From positions 62,001 through 126,000 of the forward strand of contig JADJNF010000010.1 in NCBI GenBank assembly GCA_016714445.1: DNA of 64,000 nt. Reading direction: 5' to 3'. Positions 39,320 through 48,518 of this stretch are shown here, piece after piece. This stretch comes from Saprospiraceae bacterium (GTDB taxonomy: Bacteria; Bacteroidota; Bacteroidia; Chitinophagales; Saprospiraceae). Every line of letters begins with the position of its first letter. Positions within the stretch are counted from its first letter, which is position 1. Both the position numbers and the translations under genes were made by a program. The notes below the pieces were generated by a model. That model did no database searches, was not told where the DNA came from, and saw only the letters and a program-made list of their open reading frames with translations.

Positions 39320-40336
39320 ATGAAACATCAATTTCAAACCATCATTATAATGATTATATCTATTGTCGATCTCCAATCACAGGAAATTATCTTCCCCGGA
39401 ATTCGAGGAGATTCCCTAACCACCGAACTAAAAAAATACAATACTCCCAAAACCGTCCTCACTTACGACCAAGCACGAAATAAACTTTACACTGAAAGCT
39501 TTCAGCAAAACGATTCTATCGAATGCTATTATTCCGGGTATAAAATTTCCGAGCTGTTGGGTACCAACATCCTTTCATGGACTGCCAGGTACGGCATCCA
39601 AACCGAACATCTTTTTCCCAGATCTCTTGGATCAGCTTCCATGCCAGCACTAGGTGATCTTCATCTCCAGGTACCGACCAGAGCCAACATTAATACACTG
39701 CGGCGAAATGCTCCATTCGCAGAGATTCCGGACGCTCAAACCCAATACTAGATCCACAATGACAAAGTGATCACCATCATTCCGGGAAAGAATATCCACC
39801 TTTACTCAGAATCCAAATCAAATGCTTTTGAACCAGTCGAATTCCGGAAGGGTAACATCGCCAGAGCTATTTTTTATTTCTACACTTTTTACAAGTCTGA
39901 AGCAGACAGAAAAAGTAAAACTTTCTTCTCTGTCATGCTTCCCGATCTGTGCAGATGGCAGCGAACTGATAAAGTGGATTCCACTGAAATACATCGATCT
40001 TTCTCCATAGCCCGCATCCAGTCCAACATCAATCCTTATATTTTTGACCCATCGCTTGCAGAGCAATGTCATTGTGCCGCATATCCAGATAAGCCCAATA
40101 AAATCTATACGGTAAACATCTACCCAAATACATCTAAAGGACTTTTTTATATTAATATTCCGGACTACAAGGGAGCACTCATACTGAAGATATCAGATCC
40201 ATCAGGAAAGTTACTCGAGAGACATCATTTGATATATTCTAAGTTAATGAGTTGGAGACTCGTTACAGGAGTATATATCATTGAAATAATTTTTGCTAAT
40301 AATGTGACAACCAAAAACAATATCCTGCTTGTATAA
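39320..40336 (+). pseudogene. Secreted endonuclease I with in-frame stop and T9SS tail
   Basis: This single reading frame is interrupted by TAG at 39749-39751. On both sides it continues one protein: TQY, stop, IHNDKVITIIPGKN. A Trp (TGG) at this position would fit, so a TGG-to-TAG change is likely. Residues 1-20 are a signal peptide (MKHQFQTIIIMIISIV, ending LQSQ). The body is an endonuclease I (EndA/NucA-like) domain with the TEHLFPRSLGS catalytic-His motif and LHLQVPTRANINTL, then FEPVEFRKGNIARAIFYFYT and INPYIFDPSLAEQCHC. The end is a T9SS-type sorting domain (YPNTSKGLFYINI to NNILLV). It would degrade extracellular DNA or RNA. It may be inactive unless the stop is read through or is a base error. 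Confidence 0.75.
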
Positions 40337-40593
40337 TACTAAATATATTTCATGCTTACTTTTCACATCCAGTTGTATTTATTGAGCTTATATATCCAAT
40401 CTCTAACTTACTCTAAAATACCATACCTCATCGCATATTTCTATTGTTAAACAGGCTAGACTTTCCTTTAGTATTCTTTAAATAAAAAGTATATCTTAAG
40501 TTTATTTTGAATCATAACAATTCTCTTCAAACACTTTTTTGTTTACCTACTTTTTTGATAAGCATCTCACTTATTTCCTTGTCGCTAAGACTT

Positions 40594-43161
40594 CTATTTT
40601 AACTGTACAAACGTGAACATCCATTTTACAGGGTTCTGCCAATCCTTACCTTTAAAAGTTCCAACAGGGCATTTCACTAAAACTGTATTCCAACCTTGCT
40701 GTAAGAAAATTTTTGTTGCTTGTCGGTATTCATATCCTTCGTCTATTAATGAGATTTCAGAATTGCCTTTTTGCCCTCCAGATTTCCAAAGCGGTGGAAC
40801 GATTGACTTTCCATTTACCCAAATTGAGCTATTCTTTTCATCCCATTTGCCTATGGGAGGCGAATCAGTTGCTGTTGAACGTGAAAGATTATTAAAGCCG
40901 ATCCAAAAGTCTTTAACTCCATCATCATCGCTCCAGATTTTTCTTGTAGCATAAAATGTTGAACTATCTGTAGGGTTATGCAAATGTGATTGTATCATTG
41001 GATGCCAGAAATGACGAAGCCAAATTGTTCCACCATAAACAGAAAGATAATTAGTAAATCCTACCGTATCAAAAAAAACTGGTAATTCTGGCTCAAAAAT
41101 TGTCTCTGTATCTCCTTTATTATCGAAAGGGCCAATCAGCTTCCATTCAATATCGCTTTGCTTGACATAAGGAAACGAAAGGTTATGAAAATAAAGCGAT
41201 TTATGCTCAAGCAAACGGTTTTCAAATTCAACAAATGCACTATACTTCCCATTGCCCGGCAAGCCGATATCTGACAAATAATTTTTCTGGCCACCACCCT
41301 GCCAGCAACGTTCTGCAAAAGTCAGCATTACAGGATAGACTGCATTCATATTGATTAAATCTTCTTCTTTACTTACTTTTCTATCGGGCCAATTGCATAA
41401 AGTGGCACCCAGCTTATTTTTATTACCAGTTGATACATCACAAATCTGGTGATTGAAAACTGCTGTTACACCATCAAAAGGGTCAAAATGATTCAGGTAC
41501 AAATGCCTTGAATCAATTGAATAATACCTATCTTTAGGTTTTGCATCTCCAACCCACATTTGCAGAATAGTTCCTTCAGGCACATTACCGCCTGGGTTCC
41601 ATGCAATTACATTTTTTCCAAATGATTTTAGAAGTGAAACCATTTCTGGCAAAAATTCTTTGTTAGTTATCTTTACTTCATCTCCGCCGATATGTATATA
41701 TGGTAAATTGAATTCTTTACAAAACTCAGTTAAAATATTTTTGCAAATTTCCATCCCTTCAGTACTCTGCATATCTACACCCATTGCTTTTTTAAAAGCA
41801 TTGCTATGCCCTGGCATATCAATTTCTGGAATTAGTGTAATGTATCTCTCTTTACAATAGGCAATTAATTCTTTCATTTCCGCTATAGAATAAAACATGC
41901 CATGATTGCGAGTCATATATTTCGCATCGGTAAGTTGCGGGTACCTTTTACTTTGCAATCGCCAGGCTATATCTTCTGTGAGATGAAAGTGGAAGATATT
42001 TAATTTATAATTTGCCATTACATCAATCTGCTGTTTTAGCTGTTTGATGGATTGAAAATTTCTGCCAACATCTACCATGAAGCCTCTCCATTCAAATGCA
42101 GGCCAATCAATTATATCACATCCAGATACTTCATTGCCTATGGTAAGTTGCTTTAAAGTCTGTAAGCCATTATATAATCCGTGTGCTGTCTCTGCTTCTA
42201 TCACTATATTATATTTTGTTACAGATAAATGATACGCTTCATCTTTATTCAGCAAACCCAAATTGCCTATTATCCTTAATTGAATTGATTTTTGCTTAGT
42301 GTCCTGTTTTAATTTTACCTGAACATTAATAGCTTTCTTTGCCAGGAACTTCTTCAAGCTCTCTGCTTCTTTTTGACATTCAGAATTGTTAATATAAATT
42401 GATGTGTAGTCATTAAGTAAATATTTTTCGCTGCTCCATCTTATTTTCTGAGGCAATGGGATGAGTGCAGGCAAATCATATACTTTAGAATAAATCACTT
42501 GTTGCCATTTTAAATACCCAGGACCTGTTAAATGCAAACCGTCATTAGTATATTTGACATCTAACCTACCTGTTGAATCAACCAAATCTGAATAAAGGTC
42601 GACATAAGAATATGAATATTTTGCTGCGCTAGCAGACAGAATCTTATTTATATGTATAATTTCTCTTTTTTTGCTGGTATGCCCGCCAAACATTCCAAAT
42701 TTTTCGTTTACAGGTAAAATGCTTTGGACAAATAATTTTGTATGAGGTGATTTATCTTTGATTAAAGTTGAAATGCAAAAAATATTTTTCAAAATACTAT
42801 CTACAGAAATATTTCTTACTAAATCATTTGTGCCAATCAGTAAAAAAATTTTACTCGGCTTACTGCAAAAAACATCATCCAGCCTGTTTAAAATTCCAGA
42901 GGTCATGTCACCGCTGATACCAAGATTTTTAATTTTCAAATCGTTAAACAACGCACCCCATTCACCCGTATCGGTATTGCTGTCGCCCATGAAAATGATA
43001 TCTCCATTTGTTGGTGGTAATATCTTGAAGAGTGAAACTTTTTGATGATAATAAGTGGAAAACAACGAATCAGAGTATGATGGTTTGCATGATTGGGCAT
43101 TTGCAAAAGCAGAAAATAATATCAAAAAGAAGAACCAAATGGACTTTTTATTCTTTCGCAT
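40594..43161 (-). CDS. SGNH esterase fused to GH20 beta-N-acetylhexosaminidase
   Basis: An 855-aa exported enzyme; the signal peptide ends FANAQ. Residues about 45-230 are an SGNH/GDSL hydrolase: MGDSNTDTGEWGALF with the nucleophile Ser, LLIGTNDLV, and TNDGLHLTGPGY with the Asp-His pair. Residues about 235-350 are a GH20 N-terminal domain. Residues about 355-650 are the GH20 barrel: NIFHFHLTEDIAWRL, IPEIDMPGH, and the catalytic pair in HIGGDEV near residue 490. The last about 150 residues form a beta-sandwich (WKLIGPFDNKGD, then GWNTVLVK). One polypeptide probably removes O-acetyl groups and HexNAc from the same glycan. It is the last gene of the locus, 2 nt after the GH2 gene. Confidence 0.85.
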   Translation of the reverse strand: MRKNKKSIWFFFLILFSAFANAQSCKPSYSDSLFSTYYHQKVSLFKILPPTNGDIIFMGDSNTDTGEWGALFNDLKIKNLGISGDMTSGILNRLDDVFCSKPSKIFLLIGTNDLVRNISVDSILKNIFCISTLIKDKSPHTKLFVQSILPVNEKFGMFGGHTSKKREIIHINKILSASAAKYSYSYVDLYSDLVDSTGRLDVKYTNDGLHLTGPGYLKWQQVIYSKVYDLPALIPLPQKIRWSSEKYLLNDYTSIYINNSECQKEAESLKKFLAKKAINVQVKLKQDTKQKSIQLRIIGNLGLLNKDEAYHLSVTKYNIVIEAETAHGLYNGLQTLKQLTIGNEVSGCDIIDWPAFEWRGFMVDVGRNFQSIKQLKQQIDVMANYKLNIFHFHLTEDIAWRLQSKRYPQLTDAKYMTRNHGMFYSIAEMKELIAYCKERYITLIPEIDMPGHSNAFKKAMGVDMQSTEGMEICKNILTEFCKEFNLPYIHIGGDEVKITNKEFLPEMVSLLKSFGKNVIAWNPGGNVPEGTILQMWVGDAKPKDRYYSIDSRHLYLNHFDPFDGVTAVFNHQICDVSTGNKNKLGATLCNWPDRKVSKEEDLINMNAVYPVMLTFAERCWQGGGQKNYLSDIGLPGNGKYSAFVEFENRLLEHKSLYFHNLSFPYVKQSDIEWKLIGPFDNKGDTETIFEPELPVFFDTVGFTNYLSVYGGTIWLRHFWHPMIQSHLHNPTDSSTFYATRKIWSDDDGVKDFWIGFNNLSRSTATDSPPIGKWDEKNSSIWVNGKSIVPPLWKSGGQKGNSEISLIDEGYEYRQATKIFLQQGWNTVLVKCPVGTFKGKDWQNPVKWMFTFVQLK

Positions 43162-43163
43162 AA

Positions 43164-45194
43164 TTAATTAAATGATTTTTGTGATACCACGTACCCATTG
43201 GGTCTAATAATAGTTATGAATCGCCCTCCATTTTCCACGTCATCCACTTCAAAATTTATTTTCTCGCCCGGCTGTACATCCGGAAGGTCATAAGCTTTTG
43301 TAAATTGATAATTATTTGTCTGATCAGATATGAATAATTTATATCCTTTTGCAGAATGCTGCGGCAAACCTAAACTACCAAATAGGAGAATATTCAATTT
43401 TCCTTTTTTCCAGTTCCTTATCTGCTGTACTTCAATAGGCGATGATAGCTCCCTTAGCAGTTTCATGGATGGCTTGGGATTTCCATACATATCATAAATA
43501 CCATGAATCCTTCTTCTAAATTTGTTTTCATCGCTTGTACCAGGATAATGCGTTCTGTAATCGGTAAGGTCGAAATAAATGGCCCCCTCAACATAGTCCT
43601 TACTTTCGTAAATGCCCATATGATATGTAAGGTCCTCCATTCTTCTTTCATCACCGCCTTTAAAATTGGGCTCGCATAAACCAAATTCAGAAATAAAGAA
43701 TGGTTTTCCCGGATAGCTTAGATGAATACTATCCATGTAATTTCCGATTTGAGCAATTGGTATATCCCACCAACTTCCACCATACTCGTTCATCATCAGG
43801 TAATCTCCCTTTGCTGCCGCATCAGGAACAAATTTGGGATTATTATAAAAACCTTGTGTAAGTGTATTGCTTACATAAGCAGTGTGCCTGGTTGGGTCCA
43901 GTTCCTTTGCTTTCTGCAACAAATCTGCGATCATCTGTTTCATATCAGTGTCCCTTGCCCTTAATTCATTACCCACTCCCCAAGAAAAAATACTTGTATG
44001 GTTGAACATATTTTTTATCATCCTTTCAAGTTGAGCCATAGCAATGTTGCGAATAGTATCGTTGGATGGTGTTTCTGGTCCCCAAAGCGGAACTTCCTGC
44101 TGAACCAATATGCCATTGCGATCGCAGAAATCATAAAACACATCACTTTGCTGAAAATGTTGACGGCTAAAAATACAGTTAACATCCTTCATAAGTTTGC
44201 CCATAGCTATGATTACCGAATCAGGTTCTGCAAAGCCATAATCTGGATTAGATCCGGCTGTCCATTCTACACCCATTAGCTTAATTCTTTCTCCGTTTAA
44301 ATAAGTTTGCCCCTTCAAAAATTTAAATTCCCTGAAACCAACATTGCAGGATATTTTATCGGTAGCTTTCTTCCCATTCAATATAGTGACATCTACTTTG
44401 TAGAGGTTAGGAAAATCAAAGTGCCAGGGATTCACTTTCGTTAAATCAATATCAACGACCGCCTCACCTTTTGACCAATTGGGCTTTAAGACAGATTGGA
44501 ACACGATATTCTTGGTTATTTGATTTTCTTCAGTAATGGTAAATGCCAACTGAATATTTTTATTTTCCTGCCCGTCAAAGCCAATCTTGATTTTTAATTT
44601 TCCGGAACCTGCTTCCACATTTAAAGATGGCGTTGCATGCAAATATGCAATTGAGGGCCTATCACTCACGATCAAAGCCACTTGCCGAATGATACCGCCA
44701 TCATTGGGCCAGTCGAATGAGCTTCCAAATGGCACTTTATCTTTACCATAATCATTATTACATGCAACTGTAATAACATTCTCTTTTCCGTAATTTAAGT
44801 TCCCACTTAGTCTGACATAAAACTTATTAAACCCATCGCCAATATTTTCAGCAACCTTTTTCCCATTAATATAAATGTGTGATGTATGGTTAATGGCCCC
44901 AAATTGCAGAGCTATATTCTTATTTTTCCAGCCTGCAGGTATATTTATCTTTTTTTGATACCAGCCCCAGCCATAATGGTTTTGGTTATCATCCTCTATG
45001 TTCCAGGTATGGGGGATGGAAACCGTTTTGGAATTTGATAAAGCATTTTCGTACCATTTATCGGTTTGGCCCTCTGATTTTTTATCAATAGCAAATTGCC
45101 AATCTGTGTTAATAAAAATAGTATCTCTTTGTGAAAGAGTTAATTTACTTACCAAAAACACAATCGCAAATATCACATATTGTTTTTTCAACAT
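43164..45194 (-). CDS. GH2 family beta-galactosidase or beta-glucuronidase
   Basis: A 676-aa protein with a signal peptide (MLKKQYVIFAIVFLVSK, ending LSQ), so periplasmic or exported. The sugar-binding jelly roll (INTDWQFAIDK, then VSIPHTWN) is followed by an Ig-like domain and a TIM barrel. The predicted acid/base Glu is in SWGVGNEL and the nucleophile Glu in FISEFGL. The C-terminal domain is short. GH2 members of this size include beta-galactosidases, beta-glucuronidases and mannosidases; the sialoglycan context favours galactose removal. It is separated by 16 nt from the upstream GH2 gene and by 2 nt from the SGNH-GH20 gene, consistent with one operon. Confidence 0.85.
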   Translation of the reverse strand: MLKKQYVIFAIVFLVSKLTLSQRDTIFINTDWQFAIDKKSEGQTDKWYENALSNSKTVSIPHTWNIEDDNQNHYGWGWYQKKINIPAGWKNKNIALQFGAINHTSHIYINGKKVAENIGDGFNKFYVRLSGNLNYGKENVITVACNNDYGKDKVPFGSSFDWPNDGGIIRQVALIVSDRPSIAYLHATPSLNVEAGSGKLKIKIGFDGQENKNIQLAFTITEENQITKNIVFQSVLKPNWSKGEAVVDIDLTKVNPWHFDFPNLYKVDVTILNGKKATDKISCNVGFREFKFLKGQTYLNGERIKLMGVEWTAGSNPDYGFAEPDSVIIAMGKLMKDVNCIFSRQHFQQSDVFYDFCDRNGILVQQEVPLWGPETPSNDTIRNIAMAQLERMIKNMFNHTSIFSWGVGNELRARDTDMKQMIADLLQKAKELDPTRHTAYVSNTLTQGFYNNPKFVPDAAAKGDYLMMNEYGGSWWDIPIAQIGNYMDSIHLSYPGKPFFISEFGLCEPNFKGGDERRMEDLTYHMGIYESKDYVEGAIYFDLTDYRTHYPGTSDENKFRRRIHGIYDMYGNPKPSMKLLRELSSPIEVQQIRNWKKGKLNILLFGSLGLPQHSAKGYKLFISDQTNNYQFTKAYDLPDVQPGEKINFEVDDVENGGRFITIIRPNGYVVSQKSFN

Positions 45195-45210
45195 ATTCTA
45201 AATTTATTTT

Positions 45211-47061
45211 TTACTCAACCCTAATCCAATAACCATATCTATAATCTTTAAAAGGTATTCTGTATTTTTCCAGTGGCCAGGCTCCCCAACTATCCATGCC
45301 CTGCAAGCCTGTTTGGTTTAAATCAATATGCAGGTATGTTTCATTCCGTTTGTTAAGTTCACCACTGTGATATTGTTTTTTATTCAGCTCGGGATCTAAA
45401 TCATCAAGGTTGTATGGCAGGGCTGAAAAACTCAATAAACTATCGGTAAAAGCAAATTGTATTTTTCTTCCTTTGGCATTGCTGAAAGTTACCCACCGCA
45501 CTTCTGTATGGTTGCCGCTTTCCTGTGGGCGGGCATAAGGATAATATTGTTCATCCACGGTTTGCATATAATTACCAATAAAAGAATTTGTCTTTCTGTC
45601 CCAATACTTTTCACCGGGACCACGGCCATACCAATTAATATTGTTCAAATTTTTGTTGATGGTAATATCATTGCCCGCTCTTAATAGTAAGGGATACTTT
45701 CCTTTAATGGCTGCAAAATGATTTTCAACTTTTATACTTCCATCGCCATACACATCAAATGTTTGGGAATGTTTTACATCGCCATTTAACAATTCTTTGG
45801 TGAAACTAATTGTATAACGCCCGTCATTTATTTTTAGAACTGCATTTTTAAGTTCGTTGCCATTTTCATAAGCATTGCGCCACATCCGCATCTTCTTGTT
45901 AAAGCCTGCGCCAATATCATTATCTGTAGGTGCCCGCCAAAAAGATGGCGTTGGCCCTTGCTGTATTAATTCTTCTCCTTTTAGCTTATAGCTTGCCAAT
46001 AACCCTTTTTGCAAATCGAAAACAACATTGAAATTTTGCCCTATAATGATACATTGCGTTGCTGTTTGCTGCACTTTTAAAGATGCTTTAAAAGCAGGTA
46101 TAAAACTTGTGGCCGTCAAAGTATTTAACAAAAATTGTTCGGCAGCTATTTTGTAACCGGCAGGCAAAAACGGTTCTGCTGTTTTTAAAGCAAAGTAAAT
46201 GTTCAATTGATATTCTTTACCAAGCTGTCGTATCGTTTTTATGGGGATTGAAAAATTGTTTTCTTGTTGCGGTTGTAATACGATTGAAGAAATTGTTCCT
46301 GTTTCTTTTTCCAATCCATTTTCCTGTAATACCCAATGCAATGATACATTATCTAATGCTTTAAAGAAATACCCGTTTTTAATACTAATGTTGTTATTGC
46401 TATTCCATTTTGTTTTGATATGCTGATAGACTTTTTTTACTTCCATTGCCATAGGAGTCTGGTTACGATAAGCATCTACTACACCTTTTACACAAAAATT
46501 ATTATCGCTCAGGTTTTCATCTACCGGGCCTTCTAACGGAAAATCGCCGCCATAAGCTTTAATGCGCTTACCATTTTTTACGGTATCAATACTTTGGTCA
46601 ATCCACTCCCAAATAAAACCTCCCTGCAGCTTCAGGTTATTTTCAATCACATCCCAATAGTCCTGAAAATTGCCAAGGCTGTTGCCCATGATATGTGCAT
46701 ATTCGCTTTGTATATGTGGCAGGCGGGCATCGCTTTTAGAATAGTCCAGCATATCATCGGGAGCAAAATATTGAGGACAAAATATTTCAGAGTAATTCGT
46801 GTTATTTGGTTTGCTGTAATCAATATCCCTTTCATATTGTACAGGCAATGTAGTTTGTTGTTTCAACCAATCGTAAGCTGCATAAAAATTACTGCCATCA
46901 CCTGCTTCATTTCCCAGCGACCATGTTACTACCGAAGCATGGTTCTTATCCCTTTCATACATGCGTTGTATGCGCTGAAGGTGAGCTTCTTTCCACATTG
47001 GCTTGTTACCGAGTGTTACACTTAAATCATAACCCAGGCCATGGCTTAATATTTGCTTCAT
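45211..47061 (-). CDS. GH2 beta-galactosidase, C-terminal part after a frameshift
   Basis: This frame carries the catalytic half of a LacZ-type enzyme: ERDKNHASVVTWSLGNEAGD with the acid/base Glu, IQSEYAHIMGNSLGNF with the nucleophile Glu, and GGFIWEWIDQS. The LacZ C-terminal domains follow (FWRAPTDNDIGAGF, NINWYGRGPGEKYWDRKTNS, RWVTFSNAKGRKIQFAF). It joins the N-terminal part at 47046-47049, where ATTAAGCC occurs in place of the expected ATTGAAAGCC; a 2-nt deletion would explain this. Joined, the enzyme is about 1057 aa, full-length for the family. As read, this part lacks its signal peptide and sugar-binding domain. Confidence 0.8.
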   Translation of the reverse strand: MKQILSHGLGYDLSVTLGNKPMWKEAHLQRIQRMYERDKNHASVVTWSLGNEAGDGSNFYAAYDWLKQQTTLPVQYERDIDYSKPNNTNYSEIFCPQYFAPDDMLDYSKSDARLPHIQSEYAHIMGNSLGNFQDYWDVIENNLKLQGGFIWEWIDQSIDTVKNGKRIKAYGGDFPLEGPVDENLSDNNFCVKGVVDAYRNQTPMAMEVKKVYQHIKTKWNSNNNISIKNGYFFKALDNVSLHWVLQENGLEKETGTISSIVLQPQQENNFSIPIKTIRQLGKEYQLNIYFALKTAEPFLPAGYKIAAEQFLLNTLTATSFIPAFKASLKVQQTATQCIIIGQNFNVVFDLQKGLLASYKLKGEELIQQGPTPSFWRAPTDNDIGAGFNKKMRMWRNAYENGNELKNAVLKINDGRYTISFTKELLNGDVKHSQTFDVYGDGSIKVENHFAAIKGKYPLLLRAGNDITINKNLNNINWYGRGPGEKYWDRKTNSFIGNYMQTVDEQYYPYARPQESGNHTEVRWVTFSNAKGRKIQFAFTDSLLSFSALPYNLDDLDPELNKKQYHSGELNKRNETYLHIDLNQTGLQGMDSWGAWPLEKYRIPFKDYRYGYWIRVE

Positions 47062-48382
47062 CCACTACATATAAACCATACTCATCGCAAAGCTCCAACC
47101 AGTAAGGGTCGGGCGGATAATGAGAATGCCGAACTGCATTTACATTCAGCTTCTTCATCATCTCCATATCCTTACGCATATCTTCTTTACTGAGGGTATG
47201 CCCGTTTCGTGGATGATGTTCGTGACGGTTAACGCCTTTTATTAAAACTCTTTTGCCATTTACTAAAAAATCAGCACCCTTTATTTCAATTTTTTTAAAG
47301 CCTATGCGTTGTGGCACTACTTCCAGTATATCACCGTTCTTATTTTTTAAGGTAATGTACAATGTATAGAGATAAGGCGTTTCAGCATTCCAGCTTTTTA
47401 CATTGGTGATTGTTGTTTTAAATTCAACATGAGTTTTATATTTTCCCAATGCCTCTTTGTAATCTTTTGTTTTATCATTGTAAACAATATTGCCTGCTGC
47501 ATCCTGCAACAGCACTTCTACATTAAAACTGTCTTTCTTACTCTGGTATCCTTTTTCCCATTTGTAATTAACAATTTCAGTATTGACAGAAAGTAAACCT
47601 GTAGTATAATTATTATCAAGTGTAGCCTCAATTTTTGTATCACGGATATTCAACTTGTTGGTGGTAAACAAAAAAACATCTCTTTCAATTCCGGAAAAGC
47701 GGAACATATCCTGGCACTCCAAATAACTTCCATCGCTCCAGCGATATACCTGAAAGGCAATAAGGTTTTCTCCATCTTTTATAAAATCGGTGATGTCGAA
47801 CTCTGCGGCCAGTTTACTGTCTTCACTATAGCCCACTTTTTTTCCATTCACCCATACAAACAAGCAGGATTTTGCATTGCCTACATGCAGAAAAATTTGT
47901 TTGCCTTTAAAGCCTTCAGGAAGCATAATTTTTTTCCGGTAAGAACCTACCGGATTATTATTTGCCGGAATATCATAAGGCGGGTTCATTTTGCCGTAAC
48001 GTAAATTATGACCTGCAAAATCATAAGACTGATTTACATAGATAGGCAGCCCGTAACCATTTACTTCCCAACTGGCAGGAATGCGGAAATCAGCCCATTT
48101 GCTGTCATCATAATTAAATTCATAAAAATTTAATGGTCGTTGATTTGGATCTTTTACCCAATTAAATTTCCAACTGCCATTTAACGTATGAAATCTTGAA
48201 GATTTTTCCCTATCATTTTCTATTGCCAGTTCCATGTTTTCAAAAGCAAAAGCGTTATTTCGCATTGGCATGCGATTCTCTGAAACTACTTCAGGCATTT
48301 GCAACTCTACAGGCAATTGGGTATGGCCAGAATAGGCTAAAATCAACTTAAACACTAAAACTAATACTTTTTTAATCTTCAT
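47027..48382 (-). CDS. GH2 beta-galactosidase, N-terminal part before a frameshift
   Basis: The start is taken at ATG 48382, where MKIKKVLVLVFKLIL opens a signal peptide; an ATG 16 codons upstream is less likely. It contains the jelly-roll (LNGSWKFNWVKDPNQRP, RIPASWEVNGYGLPIYVNQS), the Ig-like domains, and the start of the barrel. The barrel reads GVNRHEHHPRNGHTLSKEDM, then YVVDEANI, and terminates in an unrelated KPWPGL tail caused by the frameshift near 47046. The LacZ family continues SHGLGY at this point, which is exactly what the other frame supplies. Confidence 0.8.
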   Translation of the reverse strand: MKIKKVLVLVFKLILAYSGHTQLPVELQMPEVVSENRMPMRNNAFAFENMELAIENDREKSSRFHTLNGSWKFNWVKDPNQRPLNFYEFNYDDSKWADFRIPASWEVNGYGLPIYVNQSYDFAGHNLRYGKMNPPYDIPANNNPVGSYRKKIMLPEGFKGKQIFLHVGNAKSCLFVWVNGKKVGYSEDSKLAAEFDITDFIKDGENLIAFQVYRWSDGSYLECQDMFRFSGIERDVFLFTTNKLNIRDTKIEATLDNNYTTGLLSVNTEIVNYKWEKGYQSKKDSFNVEVLLQDAAGNIVYNDKTKDYKEALGKYKTHVEFKTTITNVKSWNAETPYLYTLYITLKNKNGDILEVVPQRIGFKKIEIKGADFLVNGKRVLIKGVNRHEHHPRNGHTLSKEDMRKDMEMMKKLNVNAVRHSHYPPDPYWLELCDEYGLYVVDEANIKPWPGL

Positions 48383-48518
48383 TATTGTATAACTTTTTGT
48401 ATTCCCAGGTGATTTTTCCAGCTGTAGCATGGAATGAGAATCTAATTTAAACAGTATTTTTAATTTTTATTATTTATTAAAAAAAATATCCAGTCATTGA
48501 TAAATAATTTCAAATTAA

